The notes beneath the pieces were generated by a model, which was not told the DNA's origin, did not search any database, and worked only from the letters and a program-made list of their open reading frames with translations. From the NCBI GenBank assembly GCA_002348185.1, contig DDYW01000090.1:1-13732 (forward strand): DNA of 13,732 nt, in the 5' to 3' direction. Position 1 is the stretch's first letter; the number at the start of each line of letters is the position of its first letter. This document shows, in pieces, positions 1 through 6,600 of this stretch. The DNA is from Candidatus Hydrogenedentes bacterium UBA2224 (GTDB lineage Bacteria > Hydrogenedentota > Hydrogenedentia > Hydrogenedentales > SLHB01). Position numbers and translations under genes: made by a program.

Positions 1-301
1 CGCGCATCCAGGGCATGTGGTAGATGCCGTATTGCTCGCACCAGGCGGTGACCTGGCGGACCGCGCTCAGGTCGTCGAAGCCGGTGCGGGGGGAATAGAC
101 ATTGAACCCGGCCCGGGCGCTCTCCTCGATCATCCATTCCTCGGTCTTCCAAGCGGCCTCGGGCTGCATCACCTTATCGACGACGATGCGCAGTTTGACC
201 CCGCGGCCGAGCTGGTCACGGGGCGGGGCTTCCACGCCCCGGGCAGGCGGTGCAAGAAGGGCAGACAACAAGGCGAGCAGGAGGACGAGCTGGCGGTTCA
301 T
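1..301 (-). CDS. Secreted protein of uncertain family, N-terminal part only (possible TIM-barrel hydrolase-like)
   Basis: The gene reads leftward from an ATG at 299-301 and runs off the window, so only the first 100 residues are visible. Residues 1-22 form a Sec signal peptide: Asn-Arg start, Leu-rich core, then a small-residue end around PPARG. The mature part has a beta strand with KLRIVVDK, a helix rich in Glu and Trp (EEWMIEES), then AGFNVYSPRTG and a WCEQYGIYHMPW stretch. The alternation of strand, helix and strand with 'GFNVYSPR' and 'YGIYHMPW' is what the first units of a TIM-barrel glycoside hydrolase often look like. No catalytic residue is in view, so this is a guess. An AGGA-type ribosome site (complement of 307-314) lies about 6 bases before the ATG, and a promoter lies just upstream. 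Confidence 0.75.
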   Translation of the reverse strand, partial: MNRQLVLLLALLSALLAPPARGVEAPPRDQLGRGVKLRIVVDKVMQPEAAWKTEEWMIEESARAGFNVYSPRTGFDDLSAVRQVTAWCEQYGIYHMPWMR

Positions 302-336
302 GGCGGTTCCTCTTGGTGGTTTCCGGTTTGAGGACC

Positions 337-365
337 ATTGTACGGGCAAGATGCGTCAGGGGCAA
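337..365 (-). promoter_or_regulatory. Sigma-70-type promoter for the leftward gene at 1-301
   Basis: Read on the minus strand, a -35 box TTGCCC (360-365, 4 of 6 to consensus) is separated by exactly 17 bases from a -10 box TACAAT (337-342, 5 of 6). The predicted start near 330 leaves a leader of about 29 bases ahead of the ATG at 301. Box quality and spacing are seen directly; activity is inferred. Confidence 0.6.
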
Positions 366-440
366 GGTAAAGACAGGGTTTTCTGGTGTGGAACCGGCGC
401 CCTTGCCGGTCATTCTGCGGCCAGGACGGGAGCGCCGCGC

Positions 441-469
441 TGGAAAGTGCACAATTCTTCGAGTATTGT
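441..469 (+). promoter_or_regulatory. Weak candidate promoter for the cytochrome-like lipoprotein gene
   Basis: TGGAAA (441-446) is followed after 17 bases by TATTGT (464-469); each box matches the sigma-70 consensus at 4 of 6 positions. It would give a leader of roughly 67 bases before the ATG at 543. An unusual or extracytoplasmic-type sigma factor could also use this region. Confidence 0.3.
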
Positions 470-542
470 AGAAGGTACGTCTAAACGGAGTCAGTGTGGC
501 TTGCGTGCAGTCGCGGAGTACTCAGGCAAGGGAGGAAGTATC

Positions 543-1115
543 ATGCGCGTTCAATCAATGCTGGTCGTTCTGTGTGTGATGTTGCTGGCGCTGGTGTTGG
601 GGTGCGATACGAAGCCGGCACAGACGCAACCCGCAGACACGCCCGCGCCGGAAGAGTCCGCTCCGGAGGTCGAAGTCGAGCCCGAGGCCGCGGCGCCCGG
701 GAGCGATGTCTCGGCGGCGGCGGCGGAAACGGTAGAGGCCGCGAAGGAAACGGCGGCCGCGGCGGCCGAGACGGTTTCGGCGGCGGCGGAGAACGTGGCG
801 GCGGTTGCGGAACAGGCCAAGGAAGCGGCGGCGGACACCCTGTCGACGGCGGCGGAGAGTGTGACGGCGGCCGCGGAAGAGGCCAAGGCCGCCGTGGCGG
901 AGGCGTTAGACATGGCGGCCGCGGAGGCGGTGTTCACGAAGAACTGCACGGTCTGCCACAAAGCGGACAAGGTGGAGGCGCACGCGAAGGCAGGGCTTGC
1001 GGAGGAGCCGTGGGATGCCGTCGTGAAGGAGATGGTTGAGGAGAAGGGGGCCAAGATCACCCCCGAAGACCAGAAGACCATCGTCGCCTATCTGGAAGCG
1101 AAGTACACGAACTAA
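543..1115 (+). CDS. Lipoprotein with Ala-rich helical spacer and C-terminal c-type haem motif
   Basis: The product is 190 residues long. The ATG at 543 is chosen because GGGAGGAAG lies about 6-12 bases upstream and the resulting N-terminus is a lipoprotein signal: a hydrophobic core then LVLGC, with Cys21 as the lipidated residue. Residues 22-50 are a Pro/Glu/Ala-rich linker. Residues about 50-130 are an almost uninterrupted Ala-rich helix with recurring AAAETV/AAAENV/AAEEAK units. Residues 135-139 are CTVCH, a haem c attachment site with His139 as one axial ligand; Met164 is a possible second ligand. About 56 residues follow from the first haem Cys, which is a minimal cytochrome c domain of the DUF/cytochrome c5-like size class. 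It probably acts as a membrane-tethered periplasmic electron carrier, with the helix as a stalk. Its redox partner is not in the window. It lies 19 bases upstream of the transglycosylase gene and is likely cotranscribed with it. Confidence 0.85.
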   Translation: MRVQSMLVVLCVMLLALVLGCDTKPAQTQPADTPAPEESAPEVEVEPEAAAPGSDVSAAAAETVEAAKETAAAAAETVSAAAENVAAVAEQAKEAAADTLSTAAESVTAAAEEAKAAVAEALDMAAAEAVFTKNCTVCHKADKVEAHAKAGLAEEPWDAVVKEMVEEKGAKITPEDQKTIVAYLEAKYTN

Positions 1116-1134
1116 CCGGGAGCCCCGCATCGCA

Positions 1135-3198
1135 TTGGTATCGCTTTTCTCGACGGGTTACGGGTGTGCGCTGCTGTTAAGTCTGGTTGCGGGGGCATTG
1201 CCGGGCGAGGAAGCCTACCTGAAGGCCCGCGACCTCGAGCGCGGGGCCCGCTACGGCGACGCGCAGGCCGCGTTCGACGTTTGCGCGGGCGCCGGCGGGC
1301 CCTTGACCCCGTATGCGTTGCTCGGCGCGGCGCGGTGCCGGGCGCAGGGAGGCCGCCGCGCCGAAGCACTCGCCGGGTATCAACGCGTGCTCGAGACCCA
1401 TCCCGACGGGCCATGGGTAGGGATGGCGCTGGCCGGCCTGGCGGAGGCGCTGCGTCTCGAGAAGCGGTTTCCGGAAGCCTCCGGGGCCTACCTCCGGATT
1501 CTGGCCCGGCCGGTACCGTCGTCCTGGCGCGACCGGTACCAATGGCTGGCGGCGCAGTGCCTGGCGGAGGCGCCCGCGGCGGCCCTGGCCAAGGCGTTTC
1601 CGCTGTGCAGAACCTTGTGCGCGGAGGCCGGCTCATCCCGGATACGCCTGGACGCCGCGAAAGTGCTGGCGACATCGGCGGACCAGATGGACCGTTTCGC
1701 GGCGGCGTATGCGATGGTGAAATCGGGCGCGTATGCCGACGCGTCGGGGCTTCTGCCGAACGAGGGCGAGGCGGGCGCGGATGAACCCGGATGGGCCTAT
1801 CTCCGGGCGCGCGTCTTGATCGGGCTTCGCGAGGTGGAAAAGGGCCGGGCGCTGCTGGAACGCATCACGGCGGCGCATCCTCAGACCGAATGGGCGCGTC
1901 TGTCGCTCATCCATCACGCGCGGTCTCTCCTTGCGGGCGGCCAGCACGAACAGGCCGGAATCCTGCTGGAAACCCTGTTGACCGGCTATCCCGACTCCGA
2001 GGAGGCCGCCGAGGCCTTGTGGCGGTTCGCGGAGTTGAGCCGCGGGCGGGACGAGACAGCGGCGCAGTATTACCTGCGGTTTGCCGGCATGTTCTCGAGC
2101 GATGCCCGGGCCGATGACGCCCTGCTGCTCGCGGGCCGCCTCTACAGCGATACGGGACGGAATACCGAGGCGATTGCGGCGTTGAGCCGCGTGATTGAAG
2201 CCCATCCCGGGAGCCGTTTCCTGGCGGACGCGGCCTACCAGCGCGGGGACCTGCGCGCGCGGGCCCGCGACAAAGAAGGCGCAGCGGCGGATTTCGAGCT
2301 GGCGACGCAGGGCGATCTTGGTAATTACTACGTTCACAGGGCGTTACAGCGTCTCCACGAAATGGGGCACAGCAACCCCGTGAAACCCGGCCCGGCCCTG
2401 CCGGTCTGCGGCAAGGACTCGTTTGTGCGCCCGTTTGCGTGGGACGGGCCGTCGGCGCCGGAACCGATGGCAGAGGGCGACGAACTGGCGCGGCTGCACT
2501 TTTTCGGCTCGCATGGATTCGAAGAGGGGGAATGGGAGGCGGTAGGTCTCGCGGGCCTCGGGCCGGCCTTGCCGGTGGCGGTCTGCGAAACGGTGGCGGC
2601 GGCGGGCCTGCCCACGCTGGCCCTGTGGCTCATCGGGGTGTGCGCGCCCGAGACGGAGCGGGATGTCTATCATCCGCGCTGGTGGCGGGTGCAGTTCCCC
2701 CGGGCGTATTGGGACGACGTGCAGTCTATCGCGGCGGAGACCGGCCTGGATCCCTACCTCATTCTGTCGGTGGGCCGCCAGGAGAGCTTTTTCCGGGCCG
2801 GGGTGGTGTCTCCGGCGGGGGCGACGGGCGTGATGCAGCTCATGCCGGGAACGGCGCAATGGCTGGAGTCGGTGGAGCCGTCGGTCGGGCGCGAGCACGT
2901 GGAACACCTGACTCATCCTGCCAACTCGCTGCGTCTGGGGGCGTACTACCTGATGCGAATGATTGCCCGCTCGGACGGCAACCTGATCTACGCGCTGGCA
3001 TCGTACAATGCCGGGCCGGGGAACGTCTCGAAATGGCGGAAGCAGCATGGCGGGGCCCCGCCGGAGGTTTTCCTTGAGGCGATCCCGTTCACGGAAACCC
3101 GGCATTTTGTAAAAAGAGTACTGGGCAACTACGGGGCGTATTATTCTCTTTATCCGCGAAAGCCTGGGCCGAATAATGCGGAAGCGTTGAGAAGATGA
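1135..3198 (+). CDS. Periplasmic TPR-containing lytic transglycosylase (Slt70-type SLT domain)
   Basis: An SLT-family muramidase cleaves the MurNAc-GlcNAc bond of peptidoglycan with formation of 1,6-anhydro-MurNAc. The C-terminal domain, about residues 523-680, has all the usual blocks: RQESFF with catalytic Glu550, GVMQLMPGTA (565-574), ASYNAGPGN (622-630) and PFTETRHFVKRV (651-662). Residues about 27-430 are helical TPR-type repeats (for example AEALAGYQRVLETHP and TEAIAALSRVIEAHPGS), comparable in layout to the superhelical body of Slt70. The open frame extends upstream to 1036, but that part overlaps the lipoprotein gene and is Arg/Pro-rich shadow sequence. The TTG at 1135 gives a signal peptide (MVSLFSTGYG, then a Leu/Val core to about AGA) and has GGGAG at 1118-1122, although the 12-base spacing is long. 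The product is then 687 residues. The family call is firm; the exact start is not. Confidence 0.9.
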   Translation: MVSLFSTGYGCALLLSLVAGALPGEEAYLKARDLERGARYGDAQAAFDVCAGAGGPLTPYALLGAARCRAQGGRRAEALAGYQRVLETHPDGPWVGMALAGLAEALRLEKRFPEASGAYLRILARPVPSSWRDRYQWLAAQCLAEAPAAALAKAFPLCRTLCAEAGSSRIRLDAAKVLATSADQMDRFAAAYAMVKSGAYADASGLLPNEGEAGADEPGWAYLRARVLIGLREVEKGRALLERITAAHPQTEWARLSLIHHARSLLAGGQHEQAGILLETLLTGYPDSEEAAEALWRFAELSRGRDETAAQYYLRFAGMFSSDARADDALLLAGRLYSDTGRNTEAIAALSRVIEAHPGSRFLADAAYQRGDLRARARDKEGAAADFELATQGDLGNYYVHRALQRLHEMGHSNPVKPGPALPVCGKDSFVRPFAWDGPSAPEPMAEGDELARLHFFGSHGFEEGEWEAVGLAGLGPALPVAVCETVAAAGLPTLALWLIGVCAPETERDVYHPRWWRVQFPRAYWDDVQSIAAETGLDPYLILSVGRQESFFRAGVVSPAGATGVMQLMPGTAQWLESVEPSVGREHVEHLTHPANSLRLGAYYLMRMIARSDGNLIYALASYNAGPGNVSKWRKQHGGAPPEVFLEAIPFTETRHFVKRVLGNYGAYYSLYPRKPGPNNAEALRR

Positions 3199-3319
3199 GC
3201 CGCCGGCGCAGGCACGGGTCGGCATATCTTTTGACAGAAATGAAGAATCCTGCAGGTCTGCGAAAAAAGTAAGTTCTGTTTAACCTCATGAACCTGTTGT
3301 AATTGCGTCAACTTCTTTA
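3199..3319. other. AT-richer spacer after the transglycosylase gene
   Basis: This stretch is visibly richer in A and T than its surroundings and leads into the promoter at 3320. I find no convincing intrinsic terminator for the upstream gene; a GCCG/CGGC pair near 3199-3223 is too weak. CCTGCAGGT occurs here near 3250 and again at 3472-3480 inside the leader; with so short a repeat this may be chance. Confidence 0.5.
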
Positions 3320-3348
3320 TTGACAAGCACCTAAGAGTGTGCTATAAG
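3320..3348 (+). promoter_or_regulatory. Strong sigma-70-type promoter upstream of the giant PKD/IPT protein gene
   Basis: A perfect -35 hexamer TTGACA (3320-3325) is followed after exactly 17 bases by TATAAG (3343-3348, 5 of 6 to TATAAT). The predicted start is near 3355, which leaves a leader of about 326 bases before the GTG at 3681. It is the best promoter match in the window. It could drive the two-gene unit 3681-12114, a free small RNA, or both. Confidence 0.8.
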
Positions 3349-3354
3349 TTGAGA

Positions 3355-3656
3355 GACGTGTTGGGCAGGTTTTGAAGAAGCTCCCCGTGCCGATTGGGAG
3401 ATCGTGAGACGCGCGGGAGAGGAGGCGGGGCAGAAGACGCTGTCGCGCATCAGAAGCTTGCCTTAGAGTTACCTGCAGGTGCGGTGGGCCGCGGCGCAGG
3501 AGTTAGATAAGGAGCTGTGCATAAACTAGTGCCCACAGAGGGGAACCCGGCAATCGGCCCGGTGGCGGTCCCGAAGCGCGTCTGCGCGCCGTGTGTTCGC
3601 TTTTCAGAAACGAAGTGTGTATGCTCCTGGGGTCGGTGCGACTCGGGGGCTTTTTT
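3355..3656 (+). ncRNA. Structured leader RNA or independent small RNA ending in an intrinsic terminator; class not recognised
   Basis: The stretch between the promoter and the terminator-like hairpin at 3623-3656 has several possible stems. CTCCC/GGGAG pair at 3381-3400. CCTGC/GCAGG (3472-3476 with 3496-3500) enclose GCGG/CCGC with a TGGG loop (3481-3492). GGGA/TCCC (3541-3544 with 3569-3572) enclose ACCCGG/CCCGGT with one mismatch (3545-3550 with 3558-3563). GAAGCG/CGCTTT pair at 3573-3578 with 3598-3603. I compared it from memory with glycine, cobalamin, SAM, cyclic-di-GMP, 6S, tmRNA and RNase P signatures and saw none of their conserved cores. A riboswitch-like attenuator, a protein-binding leader or a free RNA of about 300 nt are all open. 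No pairing has been checked by covariation. Confidence 0.4.
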
Positions 3657-3684
3657 AATGTCCGGCGGAGGAACTTTAAGGTGA
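3517..3684 (+). CDS. Possible 55-codon upstream ORF, Cys-rich, coupled to the next gene (doubtful)
   Basis: A GTG at 3517 opens a 55-codon frame whose TGA (3682-3684) overlaps the GTG start (3681-3683) of the giant protein gene in a GTGA arrangement, the classic geometry for translational coupling. AAGGAG at 3509-3514 lies only 2 bases before this GTG, which is too close. The next in-frame GTG at 3529 is 14 bases away, which is somewhat far. The C-terminal half would contain CAPC and CVC clusters (five Cys in all). The frame runs straight through the terminator hairpin, so translating it would melt that hairpin. GC-rich DNA yields such frames by chance, so I hold this loosely. Confidence 0.2.
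   Translation: MHKLVPTEGNPAIGPVAVPKRVCAPCVRFSETKCVCSWGRCDSGAFLMSGGGTLR
3623..3656 (+). terminator. Terminator-like hairpin with T6 inside the leader, 25 bases before the start codon
   Basis: GCTCCTGGG (3623-3631) can pair with CTCGGGGGC (3642-3650) over nine positions, three of them G-U pairs, with a 10-base loop; TTTTTT follows at 3651-3656. The position between a strong promoter and a ribosome site is typical of transcription attenuation. The G-U pairs make the stem moderate rather than strong. Confidence 0.55.
3667..3673 (+). promoter_or_regulatory. Ribosome binding site that fixes the GTG start at 3681
   Basis: GGAGGAA ends 7 bases before GTG 3681. It lies immediately downstream of the T tract of the leader terminator. 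It selects the GTG over the earlier in-frame starts at 3591 and 3621, which have no comparable site and do not begin with a signal peptide. Confidence 0.8.
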
Positions 3685-6600
3685 GAACGACACTGCCACT
3701 TACGAGAGTCAGGCTGACAGCCGTGATGTTACTGGTGAGCGTGATGGCGCCTCTGGCCGGAGCGCAGGACGTGGAATTCATTGCAGACCGGCAGCGCGCG
3801 CTGCCGGGGCAGGGGGTGACATTCTACGACCTCTCCGATGTCACGGATGCGGCGACGTGGGAATGGGACTTTGGCGACAATACCATCGTCACCAATCTGA
3901 CGGCGGATCCGGTCACCCATTCCTATTCGAATCCGGGGGTCTATGACGTCACGCTGACGATAGGCGGGGGCGCCGGGTACTTCTTCGAACTCAAGGTGGG
4001 GTATATCGAAGTCCTGAACGCGCCGTTCGTGGATTTCATCTATTCGCTGCCGGAGACGATCGGGGATGTTCTGGGCATTCCGCTGCCTCCGGTTGTACCG
4101 GATGGATCATTTGTCTTTGTCGACACCAGCGTGGGCGGGCCGGGCAAGGATCCGGCGGTGTCGTGGAGCTGGAACTTTGGCGACGGCACGCCGGTCCAGA
4201 GCGGCAATATCGTGGCCCACGTGTTCCAGTTTGAGGGGCAGACCGGGATTTTCGACGTCCGGCTGACCGTGACGTGGTCCGACAGCTCCACGATGTCCTT
4301 CTCACGCCGTCTCATCCTGACGCAGCCAGGCACGGAGGACCAGCGGAACGGCGGGTCCCTGACCATTCTCGACGCCATAGCGGAGCGGGACCGGCAGGGG
4401 ATCCTGCCCTTGCAGGACTGGATGCCGCTGTTCAGTTTCGAGATGATCAGCGCCTCGCCGCCGGACGCCACCAAGAGTGCGAGCAAAGAAGGCGCCATGG
4501 AAAAGGCGTTTCTTCCCGATCCGCTCAATGACCGCGTGTTCAGCTCGGATACTCCGCTGACGTTCACGATTTCACCGGATGAAGACACGAACGATGGTCC
4601 GTCGCTGGACCAGTCCGACTTTGTCGAGTTCGGGATCTTCCGGGAGAAGCCCACGTGGGATGGCGGCACGCACGGCGTGCTCGAGGAAGACGAACCGCTC
4701 GTGCTGCGATTCCTGCCGGACGGCACGGTGGTCGATACGGCCACGGGCGTGCCGTACGACATGCGAGAGGGACCGACCTTTCCGGCCGCGAGTCCGGGCG
4801 CGGGCGTGCGCTATGTCGGCCGGGACCGGCTGGGCCTGAAATACCAGATCTGGAGCCAGAGGAGTCGCCCCCCGCTGGGCGGCGGGCTCATCGACGTCTA
4901 TCCCGAGATTCACAGTGAATGGTACGCGATCGATGATTCGGGCGCGTCGTATCTTCTTGCGGCACGGACGAGCGCCACGTGGGTCACCATGCAGGAACTC
5001 AGCTACTACGTTGACTACTACATGATGGTGGACGGGTTCGGGCAGATCCCGGTCAATGAGAACGGTGAACTGCTCGACACGTACGACCCGGATTTTGATG
5101 CGCTCCCGTTTGACCCCGAAACGACGTATCTTTCCCAGTTCCGGGTAGAGGATGCGACGAGCGGCCTGTTTGACGATTTCCGGGGTTCGGGCGACGGGAA
5201 CGCGTGGTACTGGCCGCACCGGATGTACACGCCGATCCAGGAGTATGTGCGGCCGCGGTGGGACGTGCCGGGCGGCTCGTTTGCGAATGCGTTCGATTTT
5301 GTGACGGGCGAGTGGCTTGACCTGCGCAAACTCCATCCGCTGGAGGGATGGATTCAGATGGTGGGGATCGACGTGCACGCGTCGAATCCGCCGAACACCC
5401 AGGGCGCGCGCGCCTCGCACGGCGGCTGGTCAGACAGCGGCGAACTGGTGGCCTTCAAGGAGATCAACCTGATCATCAGCGACGTCCGGGGCGATCCGTA
5501 TGATCCCAAAGGCGTGAATTCGCTGAACCCCGTCGAGGAATTTGACTCGCTTACCTACGACGTGCTGATTGAAGGCGGGGACATCGTCACGAACCTGGCG
5601 GTGGGCAACGATTTCGCGTTCAACGGTCTGTGGGTTTTCGCCGACAGCAACAACAACGGCTTTTTTGACCCGCCGGTACCGGAAGCGGACGGCCAGGGCG
5701 TGACGTTTGTCGACTACCCGATGCTGTCTAACAATTACGTCATTGTTGCGGATACGGAATCGGGCGGCGGCGAAACGAAATCCAACGGGAAGTCGACCAG
5801 CCCGTATGTCACGGGTCCCCTGGGCGGCGAGAAGGCCGACGTCAACTACTACCCGCCGGAATGGGAGTACATTCCGTTCCCGCCGGGCGGCGGCGCGCCG
5901 TGGTGGAAGCTCCGCCTGGTCATGGGCGGCGGCTCGCGCGAAGGCGTTGACTTGGGGTTTGTGGAGGCGATACCCGATTTTCCGGATCCGGGCACGCACG
6001 AGACCCAGTACGATTATTTTGTGGTGGTCAAACCCGATACCGGGTACTTCGACCTGTCGGGCATGCCGGGCGATGGCGTGGGCATGACGCTGGGCACGGA
6101 TTACCGTGTGTTCATCGAGCCGCGCCGGTTTAACCCGTTGGTGATCGACGGGGGCACGTACGGCAGCCCCAGCGGCAGCTGGGACGGCGGCATGTACTTC
6201 GACGCGATGCAGATGCCGATGGGTGTCCGTAACGATTCGCCGACCGTGGATTATGCACAGAATATCTGGCAGAACGACCCGCTGTGGCTCGAGTACGAAC
6301 CGTGGTGGCATGAGCGGACCGCGGACCGCACCACGGCCAAGCCGACGCGCGTCGGCTTTGACGTGCACGATCTGACCCTCACCTACGAGACCAACAGCAA
6401 GTACGCCACGCAAACCGACATGATTTACTCGCGGTATCTGGCGTGGCCCTTGTGGCTCGATCCCTTCGGACTGAACGATGCGCGGTTCTACTGGGGCGCG
6501 AACGTGTACGTGAATCCGGATGCCATCGTGACGGAAGGTCCGGCCGACGAGGATATTCAACCGTTCCAACACGCGTTTGAGAGCGTGCCGTTCTTCCAGC

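Larger units (their letters stand above)
302..542. other. Divergent intergenic region
   Basis: This region separates two divergently oriented exported-protein genes. It contains the minus-strand promoter at 337-365, a perfect 6-bp hairpin ACCGGC/GCCGGT at 393-410 without a T tract, and a weak plus-strand promoter candidate at 441-469. Long open frames that cross it have composition unlike the true genes and no ribosome site, so I see no gene here. Confidence 0.6.

Noticed and set aside
393..410. ACCGGC/GCCGGT hairpin as a terminator
   Set aside because: It is perfect but only 6 bp, lacks a T tract, and lies between divergent genes where no terminator is needed.
102..542. N-terminal extension of the lipoprotein frame to 102
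   Set aside because: It would run over the opposite-strand gene and its promoter and displace the lipobox signal; the ATG at 543 has a good ribosome site.
551..1081. Ala/Ser-rich 176-codon frame antisense to the lipoprotein gene
   Set aside because: It is a reflection of the Ala-rich repeats in the real gene; no ribosome site or independent evidence.
1036..1134. N-terminal extension of the transglycosylase to an ATG at 1036
   Set aside because: These 33 codons overlap the lipoprotein gene, are Arg/Pro/Ser-rich shadow sequence, and would bury the signal peptide.
3471..3480. 10-bp palindrome ACCTGCAGGT as an operator site
   Set aside because: Its left half fits better as one arm of the hairpin 3472-3500, and no regulator gene or second copy of equal length is in the window.
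3355..3656. Known RNA classes: cobalamin, glycine, SAM and cyclic-di-GMP riboswitches, 6S, tmRNA, RNase P
   Set aside because: Isolated words such as GGGAGAG or CCGGTGG resemble parts of some of these, but the complete conserved cores in the right order are absent by eye.
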